Of a stretch of DNA of 64,000 nt, positions 63,626-64,000 are shown piece after piece. The notes under the pieces were generated by a model, which saw nothing but the letters and a program-made list of their open reading frames with translations, made no database searches and was not told the origin of the DNA. The stretch comes from Lentisphaera marina. GTDB taxonomy: Bacteria; Verrucomicrobiota; Lentisphaeria; Lentisphaerales; Lentisphaeraceae. Location of the stretch: the NCBI RefSeq assembly GCF_028745505.1, contig NZ_JAQZZL010000001.1, forward strand, positions 558,001 to 622,000, in the 5' to 3' direction. Within the stretch, counting starts at the first letter, position 1. Each line of letters opens with the position of its first letter. The position numbers were made by a program, and so were the translations under genes.

Positions 63626-64000
63626 ATGCAGCGATTTTTATTACTAGTTTTATTATCATTAAGCAGCTTTGCGAAAGACAAGCCAAATATCTTAATGATT
63701 TCAGTCGATGACCTTAAACCAATGTTAGGTTTTTATGGTGATCCAATGGTGCAGTCACCTAATATTGATAGATTGGCGGAAAAATCTGCAGTCTACGAAA
63801 AGGCTTATTGTCAGCAAGCGGTTTGTGGAGCTTCTCGAGCAAGCATAATGACTGGCCTAAGACCAGATAATTCCCGTGTTTGGGAATTTCGTCAGCTCAT
63901 GCGTGAGCGAAATCCCCAAGCGATCACAATTCCAGAATACTTTAAATCGCAGGGTTATATGACCTGTTTTTCAGGAAAAATTTATGATTACCGCTGTGTT
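63626..64000 (+). CDS. Sulfatase (iduronate/choline-sulfatase-like), 3' end outside window
   Basis: First 125 residues of a Cys-type sulfatase. AAAGGA six bases before the ATG; signal peptide QRFLLLVLLSLSSFAKD. Metal Asp pair in NILMISVDDLKPMLG, formylglycine motif C67-G-A-S-R71 (C-x-A-x-R), then SIMTGLRPDNSRVW. The VDDLKPMLGFYG and C-G-A-S-R pattern is that of iduronate-2-sulfatase-like enzymes. Fourth sulfatase in the window and of a third sequence type. Runs off the window end. Confidence 0.9.
   Translation, partial: MQRFLLLVLLSLSSFAKDKPNILMISVDDLKPMLGFYGDPMVQSPNIDRLAEKSAVYEKAYCQQAVCGASRASIMTGLRPDNSRVWEFRQLMRERNPQAITIPEYFKSQGYMTCFSGKIYDYRCV

Overview
The window looks like a chromosomal segment of a Gram-negative marine bacterium of the PVC superphylum, most likely Lentisphaerota (Lentisphaera-like). 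This is inferred from gene content: several secreted formylglycine-type sulfatases, outer-membrane beta-barrels, a heptosyltransferase-type glycosyltransferase, Asp23/AmaP-type proteins beside AccB, DUF3568/DUF1570 proteins, low G+C and TTG starts. No rRNA, tRNA or CRISPR array was seen.

Layout. 1-16.8 kb: the 3' part of an MscS-type channel, a 155-bp MITE-like element, a lipoprotein, two tandem sulfatases, a complete IS1380-family element just upstream of them, two related putative outer-membrane proteins, a FadL-type porin, a three-gene membrane/oxidoreductase operon, a third sulfatase with a frameshifted AraC regulator, a beta-barrel gene with an internal stop, and a DUF3313-like lipoprotein. 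16.9-23.4 kb: methionine synthase encoded as two genes (homocysteine module, then the folate/B12/AdoMet modules), envelope proteins and a family-9 glycosyltransferase. 23.4-25.7 kb: an IS110-family transposase in repeat-rich DNA. 25.7-37.1 kb: housekeeping genes (folD-pcnB-PBP5-like-holB; an HAD relative with lost catalytic residues, an Lrp regulator and a fused glycine decarboxylase; apaG; asnS). 37.1-41.0 kb: an O-antigen-ligase/TPR gene cut by an ISL3-family element with an 8-bp target duplication. 41.0-49.9 kb: tatD-like gene, alaS, accB-asp23-amaP, and ispD with two secreted repeat-type proteins. 49.9-53.6 kb: a tubulin/FtsZ-fold GTPase overlapped by a TubR-sized winged-helix gene, preceded by TAGTGTAGT-type repeats, then a degenerate NtrC-type regulator. 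53.8-64 kb: pdxB, a DUF3568 lipoprotein, a gluzincin-like peptidase, an IS1182-family element inserted in a terminator palindrome that is now duplicated, a higBA toxin-antitoxin pair, dodecin, a carotenoid-desaturase-like flavoprotein, a rhomboid protease with a C-terminal GYF-like domain, and the start of a fourth sulfatase.

The most interesting candidate is 49951-51714. Its order (repeat-rich site, small winged-helix protein, tubulin-like GTPase) is that of type III (TubZRC) DNA-partition cassettes, yet it sits among ordinary chromosomal genes. The GTPase keeps FtsZ-like nucleotide loops and a DxxD synergy loop. Other points of note are the two-gene MetH, a GmhB-like HAD protein that keeps its zinc loop but not its nucleophile, and four IS elements of four families, three with exact ends and target duplications readable from the sequence.
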